Below are positions 23,872-32,367 of a stretch of DNA of 64,000 nucleotides, piece after piece. The number at the start of each line of letters is the position of its first letter. The first letter of the stretch is position 1. Below the pieces are notes generated by a model, which made no database searches, was not told where the DNA came from, and saw only the letters and a list, made by a program, of their open reading frames with translations. The DNA is from JANOMH01 sp031422295 (GTDB taxonomy: Bacteria; Pseudomonadota; Alphaproteobacteria; Rhodobacterales; Rhodobacteraceae): the NCBI GenBank assembly GCA_031422295.1, contig JANOQM010000101.1, positions 1-64,000 on the forward strand, read 5' to 3'. Both the position numbers and the translations under genes were made by a program.

Positions 23872-23886
23872 TTGTCCGTCGGACAA
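23872..23886. promoter_or_regulatory. perfect 15-bp palindrome upstream of sufT
   Basis: TTGTCCG-T-CGGACAA, seven-base arms around one base, lies 76 bases before the sufT ATG. It is a plausible operator for a dimeric regulator. I cannot assign the regulator; iron-sulfur regulators of the Rrf2 family would fit the neighbouring gene. Confidence 0.4.
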
Positions 23887-23961
23887 ACATGCCAGACGCC
23901 CGACCTTTACGCCCCGCAAGTTAATCCCTATATCTTCTGTCAGGCATTGACCGGAGTTCCC

Positions 23962-24336
23962 ATGACCCCCACCGCATCCCAATCTACAGCACAGGTTGAA
24001 GGCACTCCACTAATTGTGCCATCCAGCACCGACCATCCGCTGTACGAGGCCGTAGTTGATGCCTGTCGCACCGTGTTTGACCCCGAAATTCCGGTGAACA
24101 TCTATGATCTCGGGCTGGTCTACACGATTTCGATCAGTGACCAGAACGAAGTTGATATTGCGATGTCGCTGACTGCCCCCGGCTGCCCGGTGGCCGGCGA
24201 AATGCCCGGTTGGGTCGCCTCTGCTATTGAACCAGTGGCCGGTGTCAAACAAGTCGATGTCAAAGTGGTCTGGGAACCGCAATGGGGCATGGATATGATG
24301 TCCGACGAGGCCCGGCTGGAATTGGGATTTATGTAA
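23962..24336 (+). CDS. sufT: SufT / DUF59 iron-sulfur cluster assembly protein
   Basis: 124 residues. The DUF59 (MIP18-like) family assists maturation of Fe-S proteins. Signature: FDPEIPVNIYDLGLVYTISI followed by LTAPGCPVAGEMP with the conserved cysteine, and VKVVWEPQWGMDMMSDEARLELG at the end. An N-terminal extension of about 25 residues precedes the domain. The ATG at 23962 is the first start with a family-like protein, and the longer frame to 23785 crosses the palindrome. It is monocistronic. Confidence 0.9.
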   Translation: MTPTASQSTAQVEGTPLIVPSSTDHPLYEAVVDACRTVFDPEIPVNIYDLGLVYTISISDQNEVDIAMSLTAPGCPVAGEMPGWVASAIEPVAGVKQVDVKVVWEPQWGMDMMSDEARLELGFM

Positions 24337-24464
24337 TCCGCTCAACGCTGTGGCCCTGATCGGCGATCTTTTGCCGTTCACATAAATGCAATTAACACTT
24401 TTGGTGCGTTTTGCAAAACCCGTGCTAGCTTGATTGTCAACTTGGATGATAAGGCGAGGCCGTC

Positions 24465-26117
24465 ATGCTTAACCGACGTGATTTTCTGATATCAGCGCTG
24501 CTGGCCACAGCCCTGCGGCCCTTGCCCGCCTTAGCCAACGCACCGGCACCCGACCCGTCCGAAGTGTTCCTGAACCGCCTGACTTTTGGTGCAAACCCTG
24601 CCTCCCGGGCTGACTTGGCGCGACTGGGGATGCAAGGCTGGCTGGATGATCAGTTATCCCGCCCGGCCAGTGACCCCGATCTGGACGCCCGGCTGGCGGC
24701 GTTTCGCCTGAACATTTCCTACGAGGCCGAAGACGACGGTAATGGCTTTGCGTGGGACGGCTTGGACGAAATGCGCGGGCTGACCAGCCTGAATGCCGAT
24801 CCGGCCAGTCTGCTGCCACTGCTCGATTGGGAAAACCCGATTTCATATATCGAACGGGCCCGTCCAGGGGACGAGGTGATCGCGGCCTCCCTCACCCGCG
24901 CTGTCCATGCGCCTGCGCAATTGCGCGAGGTGATGACCCAGTTCTGGCATGACCATTTCAATGTGCACGCCCAAAAGGACGAATTCGTTGCCGTGTTTTT
25001 CCCCAGCTATGACGCGATGCTGCGCGACAATGCCTTGGGCAATTTCCGCACCATGCTGGGCGCTGTGGCCCGCTCGCCGTCAATGCTGATCTATCTGAAC
25101 AATGCCGAAAGCACGGCCAGCCCGGCGAATGAAAACTTTGCCCGCGAGTTGTTGGAACTGCACACGTTGGGTGCGGGAAATTACCTGAACGACATCTACG
25201 ACCGCTGGTCCGAGGTGCCGGGTGCACAGGACGGGCTGGCTACAGGATATATTGATCAAGACGTCTACGAAGTGGCCCGCGCCTTTACCGGCTGGTCGGT
25301 GGGCGATGGCCGCTATATCGCCGAAGGGCAGGAGGCACCGCGCACCGGCCTGTTTGCCTATATCGAAGGCTGGCACGACCCCTATCAAAAGCGGGTCATG
25401 GGTCGGCAGATGGACCCGAACCGCGCGCCAATGGCGGATGGCGAAGAGGTGATGGACATGCTGTCCAAACATCCCGGCACCGCCCGCTTTGTCTGCACCA
25501 AACTTGCACGACGACTGGTCGCCGATGAACCCGACGCGGGCCTGCTAGACCGGTTGACGGCGCAATTTCTGGACACGGCCGATGCGCCCGACCAGATCGC
25601 CGGGCTGATCCGAACCATTGTGGCCGATCCGTCTTTTGCCGCCCCGCCCAGCAAAATCCGCCGTCCGTTCGAATTTCTGGCCGCACTTTACCGGGCCAGT
25701 GGCGTCAAAGTGATGGCGCCCTACAAGGATTTCCATTGGCAATTGGAGCGGGCGGGATGGAAACAGCACACATTCCCACCCCCCACCGGCCATTCCGACG
25801 TGACCGAGGATTGGAATACTGGTTCACTGGTGCTGCGCTATGTCGATTATGCCCTGTCTGCGCATGATGGATGGTTCGGCTGCACCACGTCGCTGTTGTC
25901 CGGAACCTTGCCCGACACCACCCAGACTTTGGGCAAACTGATGCGGTTTTGGGCGGGTCGGCTGCACGGCACCGAAACCGATCTGACGCCAGAGTTTTTC
26001 GAGGCCACAGGACTATCCCCTGACGAACCCCTGCCCCAGAACGAACAGGAGCGGCACGATTATTCGGCCATAGCCATAGCCTTCGCCGCCCTCACGCCGC
26101 AATTTTTGTTTCGTTAA
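24465..26117 (+). CDS. DUF1800 family protein with Tat signal
   Basis: 550 residues. The N-terminus MLNRRDFLISALLATALRPL carries a twin-arginine motif (RRDFL), hydrophobic core and ANA cut site, so export of folded protein is likely. Family motifs are FLNRLTFGANPASRADL, FWHDHFNVHAQKD, NFARELLELHTLGAGNY, and VARAFTGWSV. DUF1800 function is unknown; the family is nearly always paired with DUF1501, as here, 13 bases downstream. AAGGCGAGG precedes the ATG. Confidence 0.92.
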   Translation: MLNRRDFLISALLATALRPLPALANAPAPDPSEVFLNRLTFGANPASRADLARLGMQGWLDDQLSRPASDPDLDARLAAFRLNISYEAEDDGNGFAWDGLDEMRGLTSLNADPASLLPLLDWENPISYIERARPGDEVIAASLTRAVHAPAQLREVMTQFWHDHFNVHAQKDEFVAVFFPSYDAMLRDNALGNFRTMLGAVARSPSMLIYLNNAESTASPANENFARELLELHTLGAGNYLNDIYDRWSEVPGAQDGLATGYIDQDVYEVARAFTGWSVGDGRYIAEGQEAPRTGLFAYIEGWHDPYQKRVMGRQMDPNRAPMADGEEVMDMLSKHPGTARFVCTKLARRLVADEPDAGLLDRLTAQFLDTADAPDQIAGLIRTIVADPSFAAPPSKIRRPFEFLAALYRASGVKVMAPYKDFHWQLERAGWKQHTFPPPTGHSDVTEDWNTGSLVLRYVDYALSAHDGWFGCTTSLLSGTLPDTTQTLGKLMRFWAGRLHGTETDLTPEFFEATGLSPDEPLPQNEQERHDYSAIAIAFAALTPQFLFR

Positions 26118-26130
26118 AGGAAGCGTTCCC

Positions 26131-27267
26131 ATGTCAGATCCTGTCCTTGTTGTGATCTTCCTGCGCGGCGGCGCGGATGCCCTGAATATCGTCAGCCCGA
26201 CCGGCGACGCCGATTATATCGCGGCCCGGCCCGAACACCTGCGCGTGCTGCGCAAAGGTGACGGTCAGGGGATGGCGCTGGGCGATGGCCTTGCTGATGT
26301 CGATTTCCGGTTACATACAGCGGCCCAGGATCTGGGACAGTTGTTTCAGGCGGGCGATTTGTCGATCTTGCATGCGACCGGGTTGAAAGAGGCGACACGC
26401 AGCCATTTTGATGCCGAGGCACGGATCGAACGGTCCGCGACCAATGGCGCAGCAGGCGGCTGGCTGGGCCGGTGGCTGAACCAAGCCCAACCGGGCGGGC
26501 CGCTGCCTGCACTGGCTGTCGGCACTGGGTTGCCCGAATCTCTGCGCGGCAGCAGGGCCGCCGTTGCGCCAGAGTTTTCCGAACTGATGCTCGCCCCTGG
26601 TAACTGGCTCGCCCCGGCGCTGCGGGCGCGTTTGCAGACTGGCTTTGGCACCCATGACAAACTAGGGGCGACTACGGCCGAAATTCTGGCACTCAGCCAG
26701 ATGTTGCAAGACCGCTACTGGCAGGCGGATACCAGCGAAATGCGGGCCTATGCGCCTGATGTGGACTACCCGCAGGACAGCGACTTGTCTGGCCCGTTGA
26801 TGACTGTGGCCCAAAGCATCAAGGCCGATCTGGGCCTGCGCATTGCCACAGTCGATTACGGCGGCTGGGATACGCATGCGCAGCAGAACGACCAGTTCAC
26901 CCCGTTGTTGTCTGGCCTGTCGCGCAGCCTGATGGCGTTCTGGCGCGATCTGGGGCCGCGCCAGCAGGATGTGTCGGTGATTGTGCAAAGTGAATTCGGG
27001 CGGCGGCTGCGCTCCAACGATTCCGGTGGAACCGACCATGGCCGTGCAGGTGCGATGATGGTGCTGGGGCCCCAAGCCAAGGGCGGCAGGCTGCTGGGGC
27101 GCTGGCCCGGCTTGACTAACAGCGCACTCGAGGAAGGGGCTGATCTGGCGGTGACCACCGATTACCGCGATGTGCTGGCCGAAGTGCTGGTCAGCCACAT
27201 GGGCCTGACCGATCCGGGCATCGTCTTCCCGGGCCTGGCACCGCAGCCTTTGGGCCTGTTCGGCTAA
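26131..27267 (+). CDS. DUF1501 family protein without its own signal peptide
   Basis: 378 residues. DUF1501 belongs to the alkaline-phosphatase-like (sulfatase) superfamily. Motifs are VVIFLRGGADALNIVSP, GLKEATRSHFDAEARIER, VDYGGWDTHAQQNDQF, VIVQSEFGRRLRSN and GTDHGRAGAMMVLG. Many members start with a Tat signal; this one begins directly with MSDPVLVVIFLRGGAD. There is no room upstream, because the DUF1800 stop is 13 bases away. It may be exported as a partner of the Tat-bearing DUF1800 protein, or it may remain inside. Confidence 0.92.
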   Translation: MSDPVLVVIFLRGGADALNIVSPTGDADYIAARPEHLRVLRKGDGQGMALGDGLADVDFRLHTAAQDLGQLFQAGDLSILHATGLKEATRSHFDAEARIERSATNGAAGGWLGRWLNQAQPGGPLPALAVGTGLPESLRGSRAAVAPEFSELMLAPGNWLAPALRARLQTGFGTHDKLGATTAEILALSQMLQDRYWQADTSEMRAYAPDVDYPQDSDLSGPLMTVAQSIKADLGLRIATVDYGGWDTHAQQNDQFTPLLSGLSRSLMAFWRDLGPRQQDVSVIVQSEFGRRLRSNDSGGTDHGRAGAMMVLGPQAKGGRLLGRWPGLTNSALEEGADLAVTTDYRDVLAEVLVSHMGLTDPGIVFPGLAPQPLGLFG

Positions 27268-27285
27268 GACCCGCTCTTTGATTTT

Positions 27286-27315
27286 CGGAGTTGTTCAAAT
27301 ACCTCCGCCGGAGGC
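27286..27315 (-). repeat. intergenic GCCTCCGGCGG repeat, copy 3 (inverted)
   Basis: Reverse complement of copy 2: GCCTCCGGCGGAGGTATTTG, continuing AACAACTCCG. GTGGACAGG is present seven bases before the core on this strand (27322-27330), as in copy 2. It lies between the DUF1501 gene and the iscA-like gene. Confidence 0.75.
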
Positions 27316-27381
27316 ATCCTGCCTGTCCACCCTTGAGAACGCCGGGCATTGCACTTAGGTTAGTTGCAAAGGAGAGCATCC

Positions 27382-27759
27382 ATGTTCGGTATTCCCGGCA
27401 AACAGGCCGTCAGCATTACCCCCGCCGCCGCGCAACAAATCGCGCGGCTGATGTCCAAAGACGGCCATCAGGGCCTGCGCATTGGCGTCAAAAAGGGCGG
27501 CTGTGCGGGTATGGAATACACCATGGACTACGTGACATCGGTCAATCCACTGGATGAAATCGTGGAAACTGGCGGGGCCCGGGTGATGATCGCGCCCATG
27601 GCGCAGATGTTCCTGTTCGGCACTGAAATCGATTATGAAGTGTCTTTGCTCGAATCCGCCTTTAAATTCCGCAACCCCAATGTCGTCGATGCCTGCGGCT
27701 GCGGCGAATCAATCAAATTCGACGAAAATCTAAAAGTGCCGGATTTGCGCAGCCAGTAG
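27382..27759 (+). CDS. IscA/HesB-type iron-sulfur assembly protein
   Basis: 125 residues. A-type carrier that holds and hands on iron or Fe-S clusters. The three ligand cysteines are conserved: Cys41 in KKGGCAGMEY and Cys105/Cys107 in DACGCGESI. The N-terminus MFGIPGKQAVSITPAAAQQI is typical of the SufA-like group in Rhodobacteraceae. AAAGGAGAG (27368-27376) fixes the ATG at 27382, and an upstream in-frame TTG is rejected. It stands apart from a suf operon but near sufT. Confidence 0.92.
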   Translation: MFGIPGKQAVSITPAAAQQIARLMSKDGHQGLRIGVKKGGCAGMEYTMDYVTSVNPLDEIVETGGARVMIAPMAQMFLFGTEIDYEVSLLESAFKFRNPNVVDACGCGESIKFDENLKVPDLRSQ

Positions 27760-27816
27760 GGCTTTCGCCTGCCGATTGGCCTTGGTATCCCTTTGCACAA
27801 CAAAGGGAGACCTAGG

Positions 27817-28566
27817 ATGCGCCGTAAACTCGCTGCCGGAAATTGGAAAATGAACGGCACGCGTGCTGACATGGCCGAGGTCATGGCATTGATCGCGGCA
27901 AACCCGGCCCCGACGGTTGATGTTTTGATCTGTCCGCCGGCGACGCTGCTGGCGCAGTTGAACTGGGCGAAAAAGGACCATGCGCTGGCCCTTGGCGGGC
28001 AGGATTGTCATGCCAACCCCACAGGCGCGCATACCGGTGACATATCCGCCGCCATGCTGGCCGATGCCGGGGCCACCCATGTCATTCTGGGCCATTCCGA
28101 ACGCCGCGCTGACCACGCGGAAACCGATGCAGCGGTGCAGGCCAAATCGCTGGCCGCCCATGCCGCCGGGCTGATCGCCGTGATTTGCATTGGTGAAACG
28201 CTGGCGCAGCGCGAATCCGGGGCCACTTTGGCCGTGGTCGGCACCCAGCTGGCCGGATCGACCCCAGACTGCGCCGCCGGGACCAATACGATTATCGCCT
28301 ATGAACCGGTTTGGGCTATCGGCACCGGGTTGGTGCCGACGCTGGAACAAATCGCCGAGGTTCACGCCAGCATCCGTGCGGCCCTGATCACCCGGTTTGG
28401 GGCGGATGGGGCCAATTTTCGCATCCTCTATGGCGGGTCAGTCAAGCCAAGCAACGCGGCTGAAATCTTTTGCGTGCCCGATGTGGACGGGGCCTTGGTC
28501 GGCGGGGCCAGCCTGAAAGCAGCCGACTTCTCACCCATTATCAACGCGCTTGCCAACGCGCACTGA
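27817..28566 (+). CDS. tpiA: triose-phosphate isomerase
   Basis: 249 residues, standard. Interconverts dihydroxyacetone phosphate and glyceraldehyde 3-phosphate. Active-site residues are visible: Lys11 in GNWKMNG, His in VILGHSERR and the catalytic Glu in AYEPVWAIGTG. The phosphate loop is ILYGGSVKPSNAAEI. AAAGGGAGA precedes the ATG. The last 36 bases overlap the end of the convergent hydroxylase gene. Confidence 0.97.
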   Translation: MRRKLAAGNWKMNGTRADMAEVMALIAANPAPTVDVLICPPATLLAQLNWAKKDHALALGGQDCHANPTGAHTGDISAAMLADAGATHVILGHSERRADHAETDAAVQAKSLAAHAAGLIAVICIGETLAQRESGATLAVVGTQLAGSTPDCAAGTNTIIAYEPVWAIGTGLVPTLEQIAEVHASIRAALITRFGADGANFRILYGGSVKPSNAAEIFCVPDVDGALVGGASLKAADFSPIINALANAH

Positions 28567-29475
28567 CTGGCGCAATTGGGCCTGCTCGTCTAGGCGCGGG
28601 GATCGGTCGGTTGTGGCGAACTGCTGGTCATAGCGCGCCTCGTAATCCCTGAATTCGGTGCCGCAGATCCGGTCCCACCAGCGGAAATACAGGCCATAAT
28701 TCCCGCCCACCCGCTGATGATGCATGTAATGATGCGTGGCGGGCGTTTTCCACCGCAGAACCGGCAGGCGGTGCCAGCCGCGCGGATAAATCTCGTACCC
28801 CAGATGCGCGATGACGTTGAAGATAAGCTGCAGGGTCGACCCCACCGCAATGGCCGCCGGATGCCAGGGCATGATCAGCGCCACAACGGTGACGGCCCAG
28901 ACAAAAGACACTTGCTCTACAATCGCCTCCAGCGGATGGAACGAATAGGCGGTGAACGGCGTCGGATCGACGCTTTCGTGATGCACGCGGTGCACCCGTT
29001 CGAACAGGACCGGATGATGCATCATGCGGTGGGTCCAATAAAACGCCGTGTCATGCAGCACCAGAACCATGAACACGGTCAGGCCAAAGTAGAGGACGCC
29101 ATAGTCGGCCACTACGGTATACATATTAGCCGCGCCCATCGAATCGGTCCAGAACAGCCAGATGGCGGTGGCGAGGAACACCACCTGGGTCGCCACGCTG
29201 AACAGGATTTCGCGCGCCACCTGCGGCAGACGGGGCCAGCGACGGCGGGCGAGCATCCGGCGTTTCAGCACCGGGTGCAGCACGATCCAGGCAAGAACAA
29301 ACGCGCCGACGGCATATTGCAGATATTCAACAACGCCTTCCCAGACGTCGTAAGCAAGGGTCGCAAAACTGTCGACCCAATCGGGGCGCGGGCCGAACCA
29401 GATGGCCGCGATGGCCAAGATAACGCCTAGGGGTGCAACCCACAGGGGCGTCTTGCGGGGCGAGGGTGTCATCAT
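28531..29475 (-). CDS. membrane fatty acid hydroxylase / sterol desaturase family protein
   Basis: 314 residues with four or so membrane helices. The di-iron histidine boxes of the family are present: HDTAFYWTHRMMHH, HRVHHESVDPTPFT, and THHYMHHQRVGGNYG near the C-terminus. In bacteria such enzymes hydroxylate or desaturate lipids, carotenoids or hopanoids; the substrate is unknown here. GGAAAGGAC is well placed before the ATG at 29475. It is divergent from the DUF2975-HTH-P450 genes across an operator-rich gap and overlaps tpiA by 36 bases at its end. Confidence 0.9.
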   Translation of the reverse strand: MMTPSPRKTPLWVAPLGVILAIAAIWFGPRPDWVDSFATLAYDVWEGVVEYLQYAVGAFVLAWIVLHPVLKRRMLARRRWPRLPQVAREILFSVATQVVFLATAIWLFWTDSMGAANMYTVVADYGVLYFGLTVFMVLVLHDTAFYWTHRMMHHPVLFERVHRVHHESVDPTPFTAYSFHPLEAIVEQVSFVWAVTVVALIMPWHPAAIAVGSTLQLIFNVIAHLGYEIYPRGWHRLPVLRWKTPATHHYMHHQRVGGNYGLYFRWWDRICGTEFRDYEARYDQQFATTDRSPRLDEQAQLRQSVRVGKRVDNG

Positions 29476-29554
29476 GCGATGTCCTTTCCAAGGCCCCAGG
29501 CGCAGGCGCGCGGGGCACAAACAGCGGGCCGCGCCCTGCTGTCGGGCAGGGCAC

Positions 29555-29629
29555 TTGACCTGTTACGGCAAATCACGATAAACACGATTCATGTCGTGAT
29601 AGTCGATGTTTAATTCACGATTATCGTGA
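29555..29629 (+). promoter_or_regulatory. promoter with a TCACGAT operator array
   Basis: TTGACC (29555-29560), 16 bases, then GATAAA (29577-29582) make a plausible promoter towards DUF2975. TCACGATAA (29573-29581) covers its -10. CACGA-TTCATG-TCGTG (29583-29598) is an inverted repeat, and TCACGAT-T-ATCGTGA (29615-29629) is a perfect palindrome. The repeated TCACGAT half-sites look like operators of a dimeric regulator, most likely the HTH protein encoded at 30128. They also lie upstream of the divergent hydroxylase gene. Confidence 0.6.
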
Positions 29630-29654
29630 TGTCAAGCGACGCTGGAGGTCCCTG

Positions 29655-30131
29655 ATGCCGTTTTCATTCCACCTGACGGGGCGCGTGTTTTGGCTGGTCT
29701 GGCTGCTGATGCCGATCGCGATCTGGGGCGAGATTGCACAGGTGGACTGGGCCGTGGTCGGCGCGACAGGGCGGGCAGCGGGGATGGTGCCGGTCTTGCT
29801 GGCCCTGTCGATCAGCGGCAGTTATCTGGTGTTTTGCTTCGCGCTGGCCCTCGCCCACCGGATCATCTTGCGCGCGGCCGATGGCGAATTCTTTGGCCCC
29901 CGTGTCCTGCGGACCTTTCGGATCATGGGGACCATGTTACTGGTCTGGCCGCTCCTTAGCCACCTGATCGACAATCTGGCGCAAAGGGCGGCGACACCTG
30001 CGGACACACCGGTGGCGTTTTTCCTGATCCCCGATGTCGTCGTCATGGGGTTCGGCCTGTTCCTGTTGACCATCGGACAGGTTCTTGCCGAAGGGCTGCG
30101 CCTGCAGCGCGAATCGGAGTTGACCGTATGA
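29655..30131 (+). CDS. DUF2975 family membrane protein
   Basis: 158 residues with four hydrophobic segments (about 12-28, 42-66, 88-108, 124-146). DUF2975 membrane proteins are typically encoded directly before a small Cro/CI-type regulator, as here. In that arrangement the membrane protein is thought to influence the regulator. GGAGG at 29644-29648 fixes the ATG. The stop overlaps the regulator start (ATGA). Confidence 0.82.
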   Translation: MPFSFHLTGRVFWLVWLLMPIAIWGEIAQVDWAVVGATGRAAGMVPVLLALSISGSYLVFCFALALAHRIILRAADGEFFGPRVLRTFRIMGTMLLVWPLLSHLIDNLAQRAATPADTPVAFFLIPDVVVMGFGLFLLTIGQVLAEGLRLQRESELTV

Positions 30132-30349
30132 CGATCCGGGTGGCGCTTGATCTGATGCTTGCCCGGCGCAAGATGCGGCTGTCGGAACTGGCGGAACGCA
30201 CCGGCATTTCGGTGCAGAACCTGTCTATCCTAAAGACAGAAAAGGCCCGCGCGGTGCGATTCACCACGCTGAACGCCTTGTGTGACGCGCTGGACTGTCA
30301 ACCGGGCGACCTGCTTGCCTATGTGCCGGGACCGCAAGAACCTGACTAA
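30128..30349 (+). CDS. Cro/CI-type (XRE) HTH regulator
   Basis: 73 residues, a bare helix-turn-helix domain: LDLMLARRKMRLSELAERTG, then ISVQNLSILKTEKARAVRF as turn and recognition helix, ending LNALCDALDCQPGDLLAYV. It matches the YozG/YvaO-like regulators linked to DUF2975. It is translationally coupled to DUF2975 and ends 43 bases before a P450 gene. The TCACGAT palindromes upstream of the operon are its probable sites. Confidence 0.9.
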   Translation: MTIRVALDLMLARRKMRLSELAERTGISVQNLSILKTEKARAVRFTTLNALCDALDCQPGDLLAYVPGPQEPD

Positions 30350-30392
30350 ATCCCTCTTGCACTTTGGCACCGGCGAGGTCAGCCTTTGGGCA

Positions 30393-31556
30393 ATGTTGAC
30401 ACTGACCCAATCGCCCAGCGACCCCGATTTCATCCAAGACCCCTATCCGTTCTACGACCGGGCGCGGGCGGCGGGCGATTTGTTTTACTGGACCGACTAC
30501 GCCATGGCCTGCGCCGTGTCGCACCGTGCGGTCAGCGCCATTCTGCGGGATCGGCGTTTGGGCCGTGAAGCCCCGTTTCCCCAACCCATAGCCCCTCATC
30601 TGGCCCCGTTTTATGCGGTCGAGGCGCATTCGATGCTGGAACTGGAACCACCGCGCCACACACGGCTGCGCGGGCTGGTCTTGCGCGCCTTTACCAGCCG
30701 ACGGATCGCGGCACTGGGGCCTGAAATTGAGGTTTTGTGCAATGACCTTATTGACCGCTTTCCAACCGGGCCATTCGACCTGCTTGATGCCTATGCCCGC
30801 CCGATCCCGGTAATCATTATCGCCCGTCTGCTTGGCGTCCCCGAGGATCGGGCCGATGATCTGCTGGTTTGGTCGAATGCGATGGTCTCGATGTATCAGG
30901 CCCGCCGCACCCGCGCGATCGAGGAGGCAGCAATTGCCGCAACCAATGCATTCAGCGCGTTTCTGACCGGTTATATTGCGGAAAAACGCAAGGCCCCCGC
31001 TGATGACCTGATCAGCGAGCTGATCGCTGCCGAGGCACTGGGCGAGAGGCTGTCAACCGATGAACTGATCACGACCTGTATCCTGCTGCTGAACGCCGGG
31101 CATGAGGCGACGGTGCATACATTAGGCAATGGGATCAAAACCTTACTGGAAACTGGTGTTCGCGACATCACCGAAACCAGCGTCGAAGAAGTCCTGCGCC
31201 ACGACCCGCCGCTGCATATGTTCACCCGCTGGGTGAACGAAGATGTGACCCTGTTCGGCCATGATTTTATTCGTGGCGACCAGATTGCCTGTCTGCTGGG
31301 GGCGGCCAACCGTGACCCGGCGGCCCACCCCGACCCGGCCCGGTTCGACCCGAGCCGCAGCGGCCCCGCCAACACCAGTTTCGGCGGGGGCATCCATTTT
31401 TGCGTCGGAGCACCCTTGGCCCGGCTGGAACTGCTGATCGGATTGCGGGTGCTGTTTCAGCGTTGTCCGAACCTGCGGCTGGCGGACACCCCCAGCTACG
31501 GCGATGTGTATCATTTTCACGGGCTCACCAGTTTGTGGGTCCACCATCGTTTGTGA
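30393..31556 (+). CDS. cytochrome P450 (soluble bacterial class I type)
   Basis: 387 residues. I-helix AGHEAT (235-240), ExxR EVLR (266-269), and the heme loop FGGGIHFCVGAPLARLE with cysteine ligand 337. The short length, lack of a membrane anchor and EPPRHTRLRGLVLRAF motif place it with soluble class I enzymes served by ferredoxin and its reductase, neither encoded nearby. The ATG at 30393 is used; a longer frame runs back into the HTH gene. It may be transcribed with DUF2975-HTH and thereby share the operator array. Confidence 0.92.
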   Translation: MLTLTQSPSDPDFIQDPYPFYDRARAAGDLFYWTDYAMACAVSHRAVSAILRDRRLGREAPFPQPIAPHLAPFYAVEAHSMLELEPPRHTRLRGLVLRAFTSRRIAALGPEIEVLCNDLIDRFPTGPFDLLDAYARPIPVIIIARLLGVPEDRADDLLVWSNAMVSMYQARRTRAIEEAAIAATNAFSAFLTGYIAEKRKAPADDLISELIAAEALGERLSTDELITTCILLLNAGHEATVHTLGNGIKTLLETGVRDITETSVEEVLRHDPPLHMFTRWVNEDVTLFGHDFIRGDQIACLLGAANRDPAAHPDPARFDPSRSGPANTSFGGGIHFCVGAPLARLELLIGLRVLFQRCPNLRLADTPSYGDVYHFHGLTSLWVHHRL

Positions 31557-31571
31557 GGTCGCACTTCGACC

Positions 31572-32288
31572 CTAGCCGCGAAACCCCCGGGCGATCACGA
31601 ATTTTTCCGAACTATCGGCACGTGACGCGGGCGGTTTAACGTTTTCGACGGTGGCAAATTTCTGCTTGAGCAGTTTTTGCAGATCCCCCTCGGCGCCGCC
31701 AGCCAGCACTTTGGCGACAAAAGTGCCGCCGGGGGCCAGCACGTCAAACGCCAGATAGGCTGCCGCCTCGCACAAAGCGATAATCCGGATATGGTCGGTC
31801 TGTTTGTGGCCACTGGCCGAGGCTGCCATATCGGACATCACCACATCGGCCTGGCCGCCAAGCCATTCCTTGACCTGCAAATCTGCCCCATCGGTTAGAA
31901 AGTCGAGCTGATGGATCGTTGCACCGGCAATCGGGTCAACCTCTTGCAGATCGACACCAATGATCATGCCCTGCGGTTTGCCGCGTTTTTCGCCCAACGC
32001 ATTGATCCGGGGTACGGCCACCTGTAACCAGCCGCCCGGCGCGCAGCCCAGATCAAGAACCCGCGCCCCAGTGGTCAGAAAGTGGAATTTATCATCCAGT
32101 TCCATGATCTTATACGCCGCCCTGCCCCGAAACCCTTCGGCTTTGGCGCGTTTGACATAGGGGTCATTCAGCTGGCGTTGCAGCCATAAGGTGGACGACA
32201 TCGTGCGCCCACGGGCAGTCTTGACCTTGACGGTCAGGTCACGCTGCCCGCGCCCGCTGGTATTTTTGCCGGTCGGTGTCTTGCCCAT
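31572..32288 (-). CDS. rlmE: 23S rRNA 2'-O-ribose methyltransferase RlmE
   Basis: 238 residues. Methylates U2552 in 23S rRNA using SAM. Motifs: SSTLWLQRQLNDPYVKRAKAEGFRGRAAYKI, the SAM site VLDLGCAPGGWLQVA, VVMSDMAASASGHKQTDH and GGTFVAKVLAGG, giving the K-D-K-E set. An extra basic N-terminus (GKTPTGKNTSGRGQRDLTVKVK) precedes the domain. The ATG at 32288 is chosen over a longer frame that lacks family similarity. It converges on the P450 with a 15-base gap. Confidence 0.93.
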   Translation of the reverse strand: MGKTPTGKNTSGRGQRDLTVKVKTARGRTMSSTLWLQRQLNDPYVKRAKAEGFRGRAAYKIMELDDKFHFLTTGARVLDLGCAPGGWLQVAVPRINALGEKRGKPQGMIIGVDLQEVDPIAGATIHQLDFLTDGADLQVKEWLGGQADVVMSDMAASASGHKQTDHIRIIALCEAAAYLAFDVLAPGGTFVAKVLAGGAEGDLQKLLKQKFATVENVKPPASRADSSEKFVIARGFRG

Positions 32289-32367
32289 GTCATGGCCTCC
32301 AAGCGGGCTGACTATCGCCAAACGCCTGCCCAACGCAAGTAGGGTGGGTAAAACCCACGCGGTCCGT

